From assembly GCA_945787595.1 (NCBI GenBank), contig CALZJV010000093.1:1-24306 (forward strand): 24,306 nt of DNA, in the 5' to 3' direction. A model generated the notes under the pieces. It saw only the letters and a list, made by a program, of their open reading frames with translations. It was not told where the DNA came from and did not search any database. How positions within the stretch are numbered: position 1 is the stretch's first letter; the number at the start of each line of letters is the position of its first letter. This DNA is from an uncultured Desulfobacterales bacterium (GTDB lineage Bacteria > Desulfobacterota > Desulfobacteria > Desulfobacterales > JAFDCJ01). A program made the translations under genes and the position numbers. Shown one piece after another: positions 7,573 through 16,034 of this stretch.

Positions 7573-9135
7573 ATGACACAAGCCAAAACTCATCAAAACG
7601 AACTGGAGAGACTGTCTGCCTTGGAGAGCCGCGCGGAAATCGGCGGGGGTCCCAAAGCCATCGCGCGACATCATCAAAAGGGAAAATTAACCGCGCGCCA
7701 ACGGCTCGATCTGCTTTTCGATCCGGACAGCTTTGTCGAAGTCCACAAGCTGGCTCAAAGTCAGTCCGTTGATTTCGGTATGCAGGAAAAAAAGGTTCCC
7801 GGAGACGGTGTGGTCACCGGTTACGGTACCATTGAGGGACGACTGGTCTTCGCCTATGCCCAGGACGTGACGGTGCTGGGCGGCTCCGTCGGTACGATCC
7901 ATGGCCAGAAAATTTGCCGCATAATGGATGAAGCCATAAAAGTTAAAGCGCCGTTGGTTGCCTTAAACGATTCCGGCGGCGGACGCTTGCACGAAGGTTT
8001 CTTTGCCTCCAAAGGTGTGGCCGGAATGTTTTATCGCAATACGGCCGCTTCGGGATTGATTCCTCAGATTACCGGCATGATGGGTTCCAGCGCCGGAGTT
8101 GCCGTTTATTCACCGGCTTTGACCGACTTTATTGTCATGGTAAAAGGACAAAGCCATATGGTCATTACCGGGCCGGCGATTATCAAATCGGTAACCGGTG
8201 AGGACCTTGGCCTCGAAGAACTTGGCGGTGCCAAAGTTCACAGTGAGAAAACCGGTCAGGCCCACTTTGTGACCGAAAGTGATCAGGAGTGTATCGATAT
8301 TATCAAAAAGCTGCTCGGTTATCTGCCGTCCAATAACGATGAGCAACCACCGCTAGTCGAAAACAGCGATGATCCCGAGCGCCTCGACGACAGCCTGGAA
8401 AAAATCGTACCGGCTGATTTTAAAAAATCCTACGACATGCACCAGGTGATTTTACGGATTGTCGATAATGAAGATTTTTTCGAAGTTCTACCCCGGTTTG
8501 CCTCCAATATTATCATTGGCTTTGCACGCATGGATGGATGCAGCATCGGCATCGTCGCCAATCAACCTCGCTTCAAAGCCGGGTGCCTGGATGTGGATTC
8601 CTCCGACAAAGCCGCACGTTTCATCCGGTTCTGTGATGCCTTTAACATACCCCTGATCAATCTGGTGGATGTACCGGGATATTTTCCAGGAGCCACCCAG
8701 GAGCATGCCGGCATTATCCGTCACGGCGCCAAAATGTTGTATGCCTACGCCGAAGCAACAGTGCCCAAAATCACCTTGGCCCTGCGCAAGGAATACGGCG
8801 GGGCTGTGATGGGTATGTGCTGTGTCGGTATGGGGGTGGACCTGATGCTTGCCTGGCCCATCGCACAACTGGTGGTGCTGGATACCACCGCAGCGGTAAA
8901 TCTTATTTTTCGCAAAGACATTGCAGCCGCAGAAAACCCTGAGGAATTCAGACGCCAGAAAATAGAAGAATATGACTACAAATATTCCAACCCGTATCAT
9001 GCAGCGTCGAATATGCTGGTGGACTCCGTTATCAAGCCCCGCGAAACCCGGCCGCAGCTCATTAAGGCCTTGCGAATGCTGAAGAACAAGCATAGACCGG
9101 CGCCGAATAAACGGCATGGCAATATACCCCTGTAA
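7573..9135 (+). CDS. Acyl-CoA carboxylase carboxyltransferase subunit (PccB/MmdA-like)
   Basis: 520 residues, the normal length of the family. It moves a carboxyl group between carboxybiotin and an acyl-CoA, most likely propionyl-CoA/methylmalonyl-CoA. The N half shows the acyl-CoA pocket loop DSGGGRLHEG and GSSAGVAVYSPALTDFIVMV, then TGPAIIKSVTGEDLGLEELGG. The C half shows GCLDVDSSDKAARFIRFCD, LVDVPGYFPGATQEHAGIIRHGAK and ALRKEYGGAVMGMCC, and the family-typical end KRHGNIPL. The LHEG loop fits PCC-type enzymes better than methylcrotonyl-CoA carboxylases. No biotin carrier, biotin carboxylase or decarboxylase membrane subunit is in the window, so whether it works as a carboxylase or a decarboxylase subunit cannot be told. 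Gene order with the acyl-CoA dehydrogenase downstream suggests a fatty-acid or amino-acid degradation module. Confidence 0.9.
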   Translation: MTQAKTHQNELERLSALESRAEIGGGPKAIARHHQKGKLTARQRLDLLFDPDSFVEVHKLAQSQSVDFGMQEKKVPGDGVVTGYGTIEGRLVFAYAQDVTVLGGSVGTIHGQKICRIMDEAIKVKAPLVALNDSGGGRLHEGFFASKGVAGMFYRNTAASGLIPQITGMMGSSAGVAVYSPALTDFIVMVKGQSHMVITGPAIIKSVTGEDLGLEELGGAKVHSEKTGQAHFVTESDQECIDIIKKLLGYLPSNNDEQPPLVENSDDPERLDDSLEKIVPADFKKSYDMHQVILRIVDNEDFFEVLPRFASNIIIGFARMDGCSIGIVANQPRFKAGCLDVDSSDKAARFIRFCDAFNIPLINLVDVPGYFPGATQEHAGIIRHGAKMLYAYAEATVPKITLALRKEYGGAVMGMCCVGMGVDLMLAWPIAQLVVLDTTAAVNLIFRKDIAAAENPEEFRRQKIEEYDYKYSNPYHAASNMLVDSVIKPRETRPQLIKALRMLKNKHRPAPNKRHGNIPL

Positions 9136-9352
9136 GTCCGGTTAGGCCGGTGTGCCGGTTCGCCGGTTGACCCGTTTAGTCCGTTGGCCCGCTTTGCCGG
9201 TTTAGTCCGTTTGCCGGTTAGTCCGTTGAGTCCGTTGTGCAACCATGCGGATTAAAATAAGATCACTCATATTTACAATTTGGGCTGGCTCAAAGGGCAT
9301 AACCGGCTCAACCGATTTATCAGTTACCGGTTAACGGGCGAACGGGCAAACC
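9136..9352. repeat. Degenerate 8-9 bp tandem repeat array with inverted partner
   Basis: From 9136 to about 9232 there are about twelve consecutive units of the form G(T/C)CCGKTYR (for example GTCCGTTGA, GCCGGTTTA, GCCGGTTC, GCCCGTTTA). After about 65 nt of ordinary sequence, 9302-9352 holds the same motif on the opposite strand (AACCGGCTC, TACCGGTTA, ACGGGCGA, ACGGGCAAAC). Direct and inverted blocks could pair in RNA or single-stranded DNA. They lie between the carboxyltransferase and the acyl-CoA dehydrogenase genes. No coding frame is supported in this 298-base gap. Confidence 0.65.
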
Positions 9353-9433
9353 TGAAACCTATTTTAGAGGAATTATCAGTGTAAAAAATCTTAATATCCG
9401 TTTTTGAATAAAAGTTGAAAGGATACCTAACTC

Positions 9434-10582
9434 ATGGATTTCGATTTGAGCAAAGAGCAGAAAATCATTCAAAAAGCGGCACGCGAATTTGCTAAGGGTG
9501 AATTTACCGATGTGGCCAGAGACCTGGATATCAACGAAACCTATCCGGAGAAAATCGTAGAAAAAGCGCGCGAGTTGGATCTGATCGGGCTTTTCATTCC
9601 CGAAGCATATGGGGGTCCCGGGTTAGGCTATTTAGAACAGGCCATGGTGCTGGAAGAATTCTGGAAAGTTGACCCGGGTATCGGACAGCAACTCAGCTCG
9701 ATTACCTTTGGTGCCGAAGAGTTGATTCTTTTCGGGACCGAAGCGCAAAAAAAGAAGTGGCTGCCGCCGCTGTTTGAAGGAAATGCGGTCATGGGGTTTG
9801 CTATCACCGAACCGGATGCGGGTAGTGACACCGCCGCGGCGACCACCACAGCGGTCAGAGACGGAGACGATTACGTCATCAACGGCAGCAAGGTGATGAT
9901 CGGCAACGGTACGGTCGGCACCTTTATGCTGGTCTACTGTCTCACCAATCCCGAAGTAGAGCGTAAAACCGCCCGCCACAGTATTTTGATTGTAGAGACC
10001 GACCGCGTAGGCTACAAAGCCGACCCCATGCACGGAAAAATGGGATTGAGAGCCTCCGACACCTCCGCGATATATTTTAATAATGTCAGGGTACCCAAAG
10101 AAAATTTACTGGGTGTCGAAGGAAACGGATTTATTCAATTAATGAAGTTTTTCGATCATTCAAGGGCCTATGTTGCCGGACACGGTATTGGTCTGGCCCA
10201 GGGAGCCCTGGATATGTCCGTCAAGCATGTTAAAGGCAGAAAGCAGTTCGGCCGTCCCCTCGGCGCATTTCAGGTCACCCAGTTTAAGATTGCTGATATG
10301 GCGACCAAGGTCGAAATCGCGCGAACCATGGTCTACAAATCCGCCTGGCTGCTGGATCAGGGAAAACCCGATACGAAATTGACGGCCATGGCCAAATTGT
10401 TCGCCTGTCATGTGGCCGTTGAAGTGGTGGATGAAGCTCTGCAGCTTCACGGCGGATACGGTTATTTCAATGACTATGATGTCGAACGCTTCTACCGCGC
10501 CGCCAAGGTACTGGAAATTTATGAGGGGACCAAGGAAGTAGAAAAGATCGTGATATCGAGAGAGGTATTGGGGAAATTGTAG
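9434..10582 (+). CDS. Acyl-CoA dehydrogenase (FAD)
   Basis: 382 residues. ATG at 9434 follows GAAAGGA about ten bases upstream. It oxidises an acyl-CoA to the 2,3-enoyl-CoA and passes electrons to electron-transfer flavoprotein. Visible signatures: the N-terminal helical domain with AYGGPGLGYLE; the FAD/substrate signature GFAITEPDAGSDTAA; the beta domain with INGSKVMIGNG and the MGLRASDTSAIYFNNVRVP region; the C-terminal helices with GRKQFGRPLGAFQVTQFKIA and QLHGGYGYFNDYDVERFYRA. E364 in IYEGTKEVEK is at the catalytic-base position of the short-chain type enzymes. Substrate length cannot be read from the sequence. It is probably in the same metabolic unit as the upstream carboxyltransferase, though the 298-bp repeat-filled gap may separate the transcripts. 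Confidence 0.93.
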   Translation: MDFDLSKEQKIIQKAAREFAKGEFTDVARDLDINETYPEKIVEKARELDLIGLFIPEAYGGPGLGYLEQAMVLEEFWKVDPGIGQQLSSITFGAEELILFGTEAQKKKWLPPLFEGNAVMGFAITEPDAGSDTAAATTTAVRDGDDYVINGSKVMIGNGTVGTFMLVYCLTNPEVERKTARHSILIVETDRVGYKADPMHGKMGLRASDTSAIYFNNVRVPKENLLGVEGNGFIQLMKFFDHSRAYVAGHGIGLAQGALDMSVKHVKGRKQFGRPLGAFQVTQFKIADMATKVEIARTMVYKSAWLLDQGKPDTKLTAMAKLFACHVAVEVVDEALQLHGGYGYFNDYDVERFYRAAKVLEIYEGTKEVEKIVISREVLGKL

Positions 10583-10604
10583 CCGCTTAAAACAATCTAA
10601 TTCG

Positions 10605-10639
10605 CAATCAAATGATACTATCACGACATCATCTGATTG
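10605..10639 (+). terminator. Hairpin downstream of acyl-CoA dehydrogenase
   Basis: CAATCAAATGAT at 10605-10616 pairs with ATCATCTGATTG at 10628-10639 (11 of 12) around an 11-base loop. There is no T run after it, so it may be a weak terminator or an mRNA 3'-end stabiliser. Confidence 0.4.
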
Positions 10640-10749
10640 TCGATGCAGTTCATTCGCAGGCATAGGGTGAACGCATTTGGAAAGTATAGGGGGGATGAAA
10701 ATATTTTCTGGAAGACGATATCACTATCGGCACCTGCCAAACCAGCTGC

Positions 10750-10827
10750 GTGACCCCATATTTATGATGGAAACGCAATCTTCTATCATTTTAGACCTTA
10801 TCTGCGTCCATCATAAATAGGGGTCAC
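10750..10827. repeat. Imperfect inverted repeat overlapping the kinase 3' end
   Basis: GTGACCCCATATTTATGATG continues to 10777 as the left arm; the right arm 10803-10827 is its reverse complement apart from a 1-nt and a 2-nt bulge in the left arm (25 matched pairs). The loop is about 25 nt and contains the kinase stop codon (10798-10800). The outer ends GTGACCCC...GGGGTCAC with adjoining AAATA look like the terminal repeats that I associate with small non-autonomous or REP-like elements; that association is from memory. It may also act as a bidirectional transcription barrier between convergent genes. Confidence 0.7.
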
Positions 10828-13800
10828 ATGGCGACAAAATAGTTTGATACGTTGGCCGATTTCGCAGGCGCGATCAACACTGATGTCGTCCCACACCCTT
10901 ACCTTTCCGTCGTCACCGGATGTGGCAAATCGCTCACCATCGGGATGTACCGCCAGTCGCCAGCTTGCGCCCGCGTGAGCCGACCAGGCCTCGGACAATC
11001 TCCGGCCCGTCTGGGCATCCCACCAGTGCAGCATGCCACTGCGGTCGACGACCACCAGGGTTACGCCGCCGGACAAATACGCCAAATCCGTTGCTCCGCC
11101 GGTGTGGCCGGTAAAAGCGGCCTGCTGCGTTCCGGTCGCGAGATCCCACAATGTTACGACCTCATCGCTGGAGGCCACCGCCAAGTGCTGTGAGTCCGGG
11201 CTGAATGCCGCGCTCCAGAGGACATCGTCGTCGGCTTTAATCTCTCTCACGACAGCGGCTTTTTCGAGGTCCCACACCCTGACGTTGCCATCGTTGGAAG
11301 TCACTGCAAGCAGAGCGCCATCCGGCGATTGAGCCGCTCGCGTATTTTGTCCGCCTTCCTGCGCCAAAGTCGCTAGCAGGGTGCCGGTTTCGACTTCCCA
11401 AAGTCGCACCTGCCCATCGCTTGCGCTCACGAGCTGCTTTCCATCGGGCCTGAACGTGAGCGACCAGATCATCCCGTCATGAGCGTCGATGGCCCGCTGT
11501 ACTGTTCCGTTTGTCAGGTTCCAGAGACGGACTTGACCGGAACGGTCGCCCGACGCCAATAAGCGTCGATCCGGTGAAAAAGCAAGCGCCCACACCTGAT
11601 GCTTGTGCCCCTTGAGAACCATAAGTGCCTTATTGGTGTCCAGTTGCCAAACCTGCACGACGCCCAAATCGTCACCTGCTGCTAAATGCTTGCCATCGCT
11701 GCTGAAAGCCACTCCTCGCGCCAATCTCCCGGTCACCTGTCGCTCGCTGGCCAAAGGATAAGTACTGTCGAAACTCCACAATCTAATTACCTGATCCCGG
11801 CCGAGGGTGGCCAACAGTCTGCCATCCTCGCTCAACTCAGCGTCAACAATGGCCTGACTGTGACCGCGAGGCGTCGTTACGATCGGCACCTGTCGTTCCG
11901 GGTCCCATAAGCTCACGGCGCCATCGGCGTTACCGCCGATCAAAACACGCCCATCCGGCCTGAAGACTACCGACCCAATCTGCTGGTCGTTCCCAAACGC
12001 CGGCCCGATGATACGTCCGGAAGGGAACTCGAGCACCATGGAGGTGCCGTCGGTGCTGGCCGTTGCAAATCGATCAGCGGCGGGGCTGAATGCGAGCTTT
12101 AACAGGTGGCTGGTGTGGGCGCCGGTAATCGGTTCAAAGAGGGGCTCGCGCGATGGTATCGCCCAGCCATAGATCGTTCCATCATGGATGCTGGCCATCA
12201 AGCCGCGTCCGTCGTGGCTGAATTCAACGACATTAAAGCCGAGGGTAACATCGATCAGCGGTCGCCCGATGGGAGTTCCTTGCACCGCATTCCACAATTG
12301 TACGGTTCCATCTCCGTTCGCTGTGGCCACGGTTGAGCCATCCGGGCTGAAGCAAACGCCCATGATAACGTCACCGCTCTCCCCGATTTTCCGACCCCCA
12401 CCGCCCAGTCCTTCCTCGACCGTCCAGAGGCGCAATGTACCGTCGGCACCGGCGGATGCGAGCCACCGACCGTCCGGACTGAATTCCACATCGCGGATCC
12501 CGCCGACGTGGCCCCGAAGACTTGGGCCAACCCGCTGTCTCGTGGCAGTATCAATCAAATCGATGGCGCCGTCCCGTTGCGCTGATGCCAGCAGGGCACC
12601 GTCGGGGCTCAACGCGATCGAGAGGGCGTCACCGGCAGCCACAGGGCTGCCAACCAGGAAAGGACCGTCTTGGGTCAACACCCTTCGCGCCGCCAACATC
12701 GCTGCACGGGCGTCGTATGCCGGTGGTTGTGTTACGGCGCGCGCCACTGCTTCGGCTGCGAGGACCAGAGCAAGAAGGGGATCTGTCTCGACCATTCCAT
12801 GCGCACCCACACCCAATGCCGCAGCAAACCGCTCATGGGCCTCAGCCGTTGCCAATTCGGCCCGTTGTTCATTCAGGCGGGCTTCACGCAGCGCGATAAA
12901 GGCAACCAACGATGCTATTGTGGCGCCCAATGCCAGCGACGATAAAACTGCAATTACAACACGACGGATTCTGCGTGTCCTGCGCTTTTTTTCCGCCGCG
13001 ATCGCTTCAGCTTTGGCCTTGGTTTCGGCGGATGCATCCAGAAAGATCCGCTCGATCTCGCCGAGCTGGTCCGGATTCTGACCTGCCCATTCGAGCGCCG
13101 AAAGCAGTGGCATCCCCCGATATAGAAGGTCGGGGTCCCGGCCCTCGGTGTCCCACTCCGCCGCTGCCCGACTAATTCGCTGCCGCGTGCGAAGTTCGTC
13201 GCGGGACGTTTCGATCCAGACCCTCAGCCGCGGCCATGTGCGTAACAAGGTTTCGTGGGCAATCTGAACGCTGGCGTCATCGACCGTCAGGAGCCGGGCC
13301 TCGGTCAGGCATTCCACGATGCGACGCATCACCTCCGGATTTGAGTCATGTTCGATCTCGGAACGGGCCAGGACCCGTCGTGTGTCGGGTGTTCCCTCCC
13401 CCGGGGTCACGAGACGAAGGAATAGGCGCTCGGTTGCCTTTCTCTCAATCGCATTGAAACGGTCCTTGAATATCGCATCTGCGGTCTGGCTGATGGCACC
13501 CGCGACGCCACCGGCTGCACGAAATCCCTCTATCGTAAGGGTGTTGCCTTTTCGACGCAACCAAGTCTCAACGAGGGCGTGGGCCACCAACGGCAACGAG
13601 CCCGTCTCGCTACCCGCTTCCTCGATAATGGCGTCAACCAAGCCGTGTTCCAGATGCAGACCCATCGGTCGTGCCGGCTCGTTGATCGCGCGCTGCAGTT
13701 CCGACTCCGTCATAGGACCGACCAGTACCTGATTGTTGGTAATGCGTTCAGCCAACCAGGGTATTTGGGCACATGTCGCATAGAAATCGGCCCGGACTGC

Positions 13801-15204
13801 AATCACGACCCGCACTGTGCTGTCGGCTGGATCGGTCATGGCCGAAAGTGCTGTGACGAATTTGGTCTGCTGCGGTGCGGGAGCCAGCGTGAACAATTCC
13901 TCGAATTGGTCGATGCAAAGCACCAGGGAGCGATGCACACCGCCCAGATGGCGGGCCATCGTCGGGTGCGCGATAACATCTTCAAGGGATAGGGGAGAAT
14001 CACTGGAAGTCGATTCCCTGGTCATCTGGAAAAAAAGCTCGGCCAGAGGGTCTCGCCCCGGCGTAAACAGGGCGAAACGCCAGGCGTCGCTTCCCGGCAG
14101 TGCGCCGGCTTTGAGCGCCGGTATCAGACCGGCTCGTACAGCCGAGGATTTGCCGCTTCCCGACGGTCCTCCAACCACGAGAACGCGATTCAGCTGAACG
14201 CGACGCACGAATTCGTCGATGAGCGCCTCTCGTCCAAAAAAGAAACGCGCGTCCTCCGGCTGGTATGCAGCTAAGCCCTTGTATGGACAAGGCGTCTCAA
14301 GAGAGGCGACCTCGGTGGGCAGACCGACCTGTACCTCTATTGCCTCCTGTGACAGTGCCTCATGAACGGCTGCACGCCAGCTATCCATACAGCTGAAGCG
14401 GTCTTCCGGGTCGAGCGCCATACCCTGTTCGATTACCTCTCGCCATAGGCTCGGCAATTCGGCCAAACGGTTACTCACCCGACTGGTCACCGGCGGAGGC
14501 TCCCCGGTCAGCACATGCCAGAGCATGGCGGTGGCAGCATAGACATCCGCAGCCGGCGTAATTTCCGCCCTGGGATCCCCCTGCTCGGGGGCCTGGTAAA
14601 GCGGCGTACCGCCTACGATAGTAGCAGCAGCGGCGTGCTTCAAAAGGTCTTTGGCGATACCCAGATCGCTTATCAGCATGCGCTCGTCGGTCCCCACCAG
14701 CGCAGCGTGCGGCTCCAGGGACTCAACTGCCGTCGGATGCAATGTAACCGACCCCCTGCGCACATGCTGGAACAGCGTGTTGGCGGGTTTGATGTCCCGA
14801 TGAACGAGGCCCGCTTCATGAATGGCGGCCACACCGTCGGCCACAGCGTTTACCAGCGCCTTGACGCTCTGCGGGTCCGGCCTTCGAGTGCCGCAAAGGC
14901 GTTCAAGGCGCTGTGCGAGTGTGCCTCGATCAGCGAAGTCCATCACAAAATAAGGGCGCCCATCATTGAGCCGACCTACATCGTGGACCATGACCACATT
15001 CGGAGACCGAATACGCCGCAGCAGGCGAGCCTCTTCAAGAAATCTGAGTTGGATTCCCTTATCCGCAGCAAGCTCGCTTCGCAATATCTTGAGCGCGACG
15101 TAACACTCCAGTTCCTCATCCCAGGCCCGCAGGACGACCGCGAATCCGCCTGTTGCGATTTCATTACGAACCTCAAAGCGACCGACGTAAGAAGGCAACT
15201 CCAT
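10798..15204 (-). CDS. Ser/Thr kinase - nSTAND NTPase - TM - WD40 double propeller
   Basis: 1468 residues. Kinase domain 8-283: glycine loop IATGGFAVV, K39 in VALKI, HRDIKPAN at 135-142, DLG (in place of DFG) at 180-182, APE at 205-207. nSTAND1-type NTPase about 308-720: opening PYKGLAAYQPEDARFFFGRE, Walker A GGPSGSGKSS at 345-354, Walker B LVLCIDQFEELF at 427-438. A basic stretch (KKRRTRRIRR, 739-748) precedes one membrane helix at about 749-771, putting kinase and NTPase inside the cell and the rest outside. Fourteen WD40 units follow (about 858-1450), enough for two seven-blade propellers. The start has no ribosome binding site; ATG is 15 nt after the stop of the upstream gene, so translation is probably coupled. 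Expected role: signal-gated ATPase switch driving protein phosphorylation. The protein ends abruptly after the last blade, the final residues being encoded by an inverted repeat. The gene is clearly GC-richer than its flanks. Confidence 0.93.
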   Translation of the reverse strand: MELPSYVGRFEVRNEIATGGFAVVLRAWDEELECYVALKILRSELAADKGIQLRFLEEARLLRRIRSPNVVMVHDVGRLNDGRPYFVMDFADRGTLAQRLERLCGTRRPDPQSVKALVNAVADGVAAIHEAGLVHRDIKPANTLFQHVRRGSVTLHPTAVESLEPHAALVGTDERMLISDLGIAKDLLKHAAAATIVGGTPLYQAPEQGDPRAEITPAADVYAATAMLWHVLTGEPPPVTSRVSNRLAELPSLWREVIEQGMALDPEDRFSCMDSWRAAVHEALSQEAIEVQVGLPTEVASLETPCPYKGLAAYQPEDARFFFGREALIDEFVRRVQLNRVLVVGGPSGSGKSSAVRAGLIPALKAGALPGSDAWRFALFTPGRDPLAELFFQMTRESTSSDSPLSLEDVIAHPTMARHLGGVHRSLVLCIDQFEELFTLAPAPQQTKFVTALSAMTDPADSTVRVVIAVRADFYATCAQIPWLAERITNNQVLVGPMTESELQRAINEPARPMGLHLEHGLVDAIIEEAGSETGSLPLVAHALVETWLRRKGNTLTIEGFRAAGGVAGAISQTADAIFKDRFNAIERKATERLFLRLVTPGEGTPDTRRVLARSEIEHDSNPEVMRRIVECLTEARLLTVDDASVQIAHETLLRTWPRLRVWIETSRDELRTRQRISRAAAEWDTEGRDPDLLYRGMPLLSALEWAGQNPDQLGEIERIFLDASAETKAKAEAIAAEKKRRTRRIRRVVIAVLSSLALGATIASLVAFIALREARLNEQRAELATAEAHERFAAALGVGAHGMVETDPLLALVLAAEAVARAVTQPPAYDARAAMLAARRVLTQDGPFLVGSPVAAGDALSIALSPDGALLASAQRDGAIDLIDTATRQRVGPSLRGHVGGIRDVEFSPDGRWLASAGADGTLRLWTVEEGLGGGGRKIGESGDVIMGVCFSPDGSTVATANGDGTVQLWNAVQGTPIGRPLIDVTLGFNVVEFSHDGRGLMASIHDGTIYGWAIPSREPLFEPITGAHTSHLLKLAFSPAADRFATASTDGTSMVLEFPSGRIIGPAFGNDQQIGSVVFRPDGRVLIGGNADGAVSLWDPERQVPIVTTPRGHSQAIVDAELSEDGRLLATLGRDQVIRLWSFDSTYPLASERQVTGRLARGVAFSSDGKHLAAGDDLGVVQVWQLDTNKALMVLKGHKHQVWALAFSPDRRLLASGDRSGQVRLWNLTNGTVQRAIDAHDGMIWSLTFRPDGKQLVSASDGQVRLWEVETGTLLATLAQEGGQNTRAAQSPDGALLAVTSNDGNVRVWDLEKAAVVREIKADDDVLWSAAFSPDSQHLAVASSDEVVTLWDLATGTQQAAFTGHTGGATDLAYLSGGVTLVVVDRSGMLHWWDAQTGRRLSEAWSAHAGASWRLAVHPDGERFATSGDDGKVRVWDDISVDRACEIGQRIKLFCRHVTPIYDGRR

Positions 15205-15219
15205 ATATGCAACAGCCCG

Positions 15220-15708
15220 CTATAATTTATCGCTTACATCGATGCACTGATAAACCTTTGCGTCGATGATGTTGTGATTACGGTCAGCCGGACTGACACA
15301 GACGGTGGTCGCTTGGCCGCGGACACTGGTCGACGCGGCACCCTGGGTGATGTAGGTTGGATAGTCGGCGTGCCGGTGCCATCTGCCCTGTTCCACGCCG
15401 TAGACCGGCTTCGCATTTCTGCCGACTTGCTCGACGGTGAAATTCTCACCCCACCATACGTGAAAGTGGTTTTTTGAGACATCGGGTGTAAAGTTTGATT
15501 TGAATGTGAGCTCCAACTCCTCGCCCGATCGCTTCACTTCCATGATCTTGACCTCACAGCCATCTACCGGACAGGCGTTGGGCATGCCGGCTGCGACGGG
15601 CCTCCCATTGGCGCCGATTACGATCGCTGCGACGATCAGTATCGTCACCCAAACCCGAGCTGTAAGGCATATATTGGTCGAATTATTTACATTCAGCATA
15701 TGGCTCAT
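15220..15708 (-). CDS. Small exported Cys/His-containing protein, kinase partner candidate
   Basis: 162 residues. ATG at 15708 follows GAGGAGGG, a strong site. Residues about 18-34 (VWVTILIVAAIVIGANG) are a signal-peptide core or membrane anchor with likely cleavage after RPVAA (about 40). The mature part has four Cys (46, 51, 137, 155), suiting two disulfides in an oxidising compartment. It also has two His-rich spots, NHFHVWWGE (80-88) and RWHRHADYP (109-117), which could bind a metal or a ligand. I do not recognise the family. Its stop is 15 nt before the start of the kinase-nSTAND-WD40 gene, so the two form one transcription unit. Because that kinase should expose its WD40 domain outside the membrane, a role as its periplasmic ligand, cofactor or sensor is plausible but is inference. 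Confidence 0.8.
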   Translation of the reverse strand: MSHMLNVNNSTNICLTARVWVTILIVAAIVIGANGRPVAAGMPNACPVDGCEVKIMEVKRSGEELELTFKSNFTPDVSKNHFHVWWGENFTVEQVGRNAKPVYGVEQGRWHRHADYPTYITQGAASTSVRGQATTVCVSPADRNHNIIDAKVYQCIDVSDKL

Positions 15709-15967
15709 TTCGTATCCCTCCTCTAATTTTCAAATCGCTTAAGAGATAAGTAGTTGTTTGTTTTTGACTGGAAAATCAGAAAACTTTCAATTGTGGATCT
15801 ATTTCCGATCAAGCCTTATTTATCTGAATTTCGATGATCAGAAATAGCGTAGGCACTCTATATCGATGGATAGATTTTCTTAAGCTTAATGATTGTATAT
15901 ATGCTCGATTTTATTAATGTCAAGCAGCAGACAATGCGAAAAGGCGATCGCTTCTTGGCATTTTTCC

Positions 15968-15996
15968 TTGACATGTTCAATTCTATTGAATATATT
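15968..15996 (+). promoter_or_regulatory. iclR promoter with palindromic operator in the spacer
   Basis: TTGACA at 15968-15973, a 17-nt spacer, TATATT at 15991-15996: close to a consensus sigma70 promoter. Within the spacer lies TTCAATTCTATTGAA (15976-15990), a perfect 15-bp palindrome with a 3-nt centre, a size and placement typical of an IclR-family autoregulatory operator. The start codon at 16035 would follow a leader of roughly 30 nt. The rest of the divergent gap 15709-15967 is AT-rich and shows no gene; I see no convincing promoter for the minus-strand pair in it. Confidence 0.7.
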
Positions 15997-16034
15997 TTTT
16001 TTTAATTTTATAGTATGAAACACTCAAAAAGGAA

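Noticed and set aside
7573..9135. Methylcrotonyl-CoA carboxylase assignment
   Set aside because: The substrate loop reads DSGGGRLHEG and the C-terminus HGNIPL, both closer to propionyl-CoA type subunits.
11033..13732. Long plus-strand ORFs opposite the kinase gene (up to about 297 codons)
   Set aside because: They are Arg/Pro/Ser-rich shadows of a GC-rich gene on the other strand and contain no domains.
10750..15750. The kinase-partner pair as a transposon bounded by inverted repeats
   Set aside because: The GTGACCCC repeat occurs only at the 10.75-10.83 kb side; I found no matching copy near 15.7 kb.
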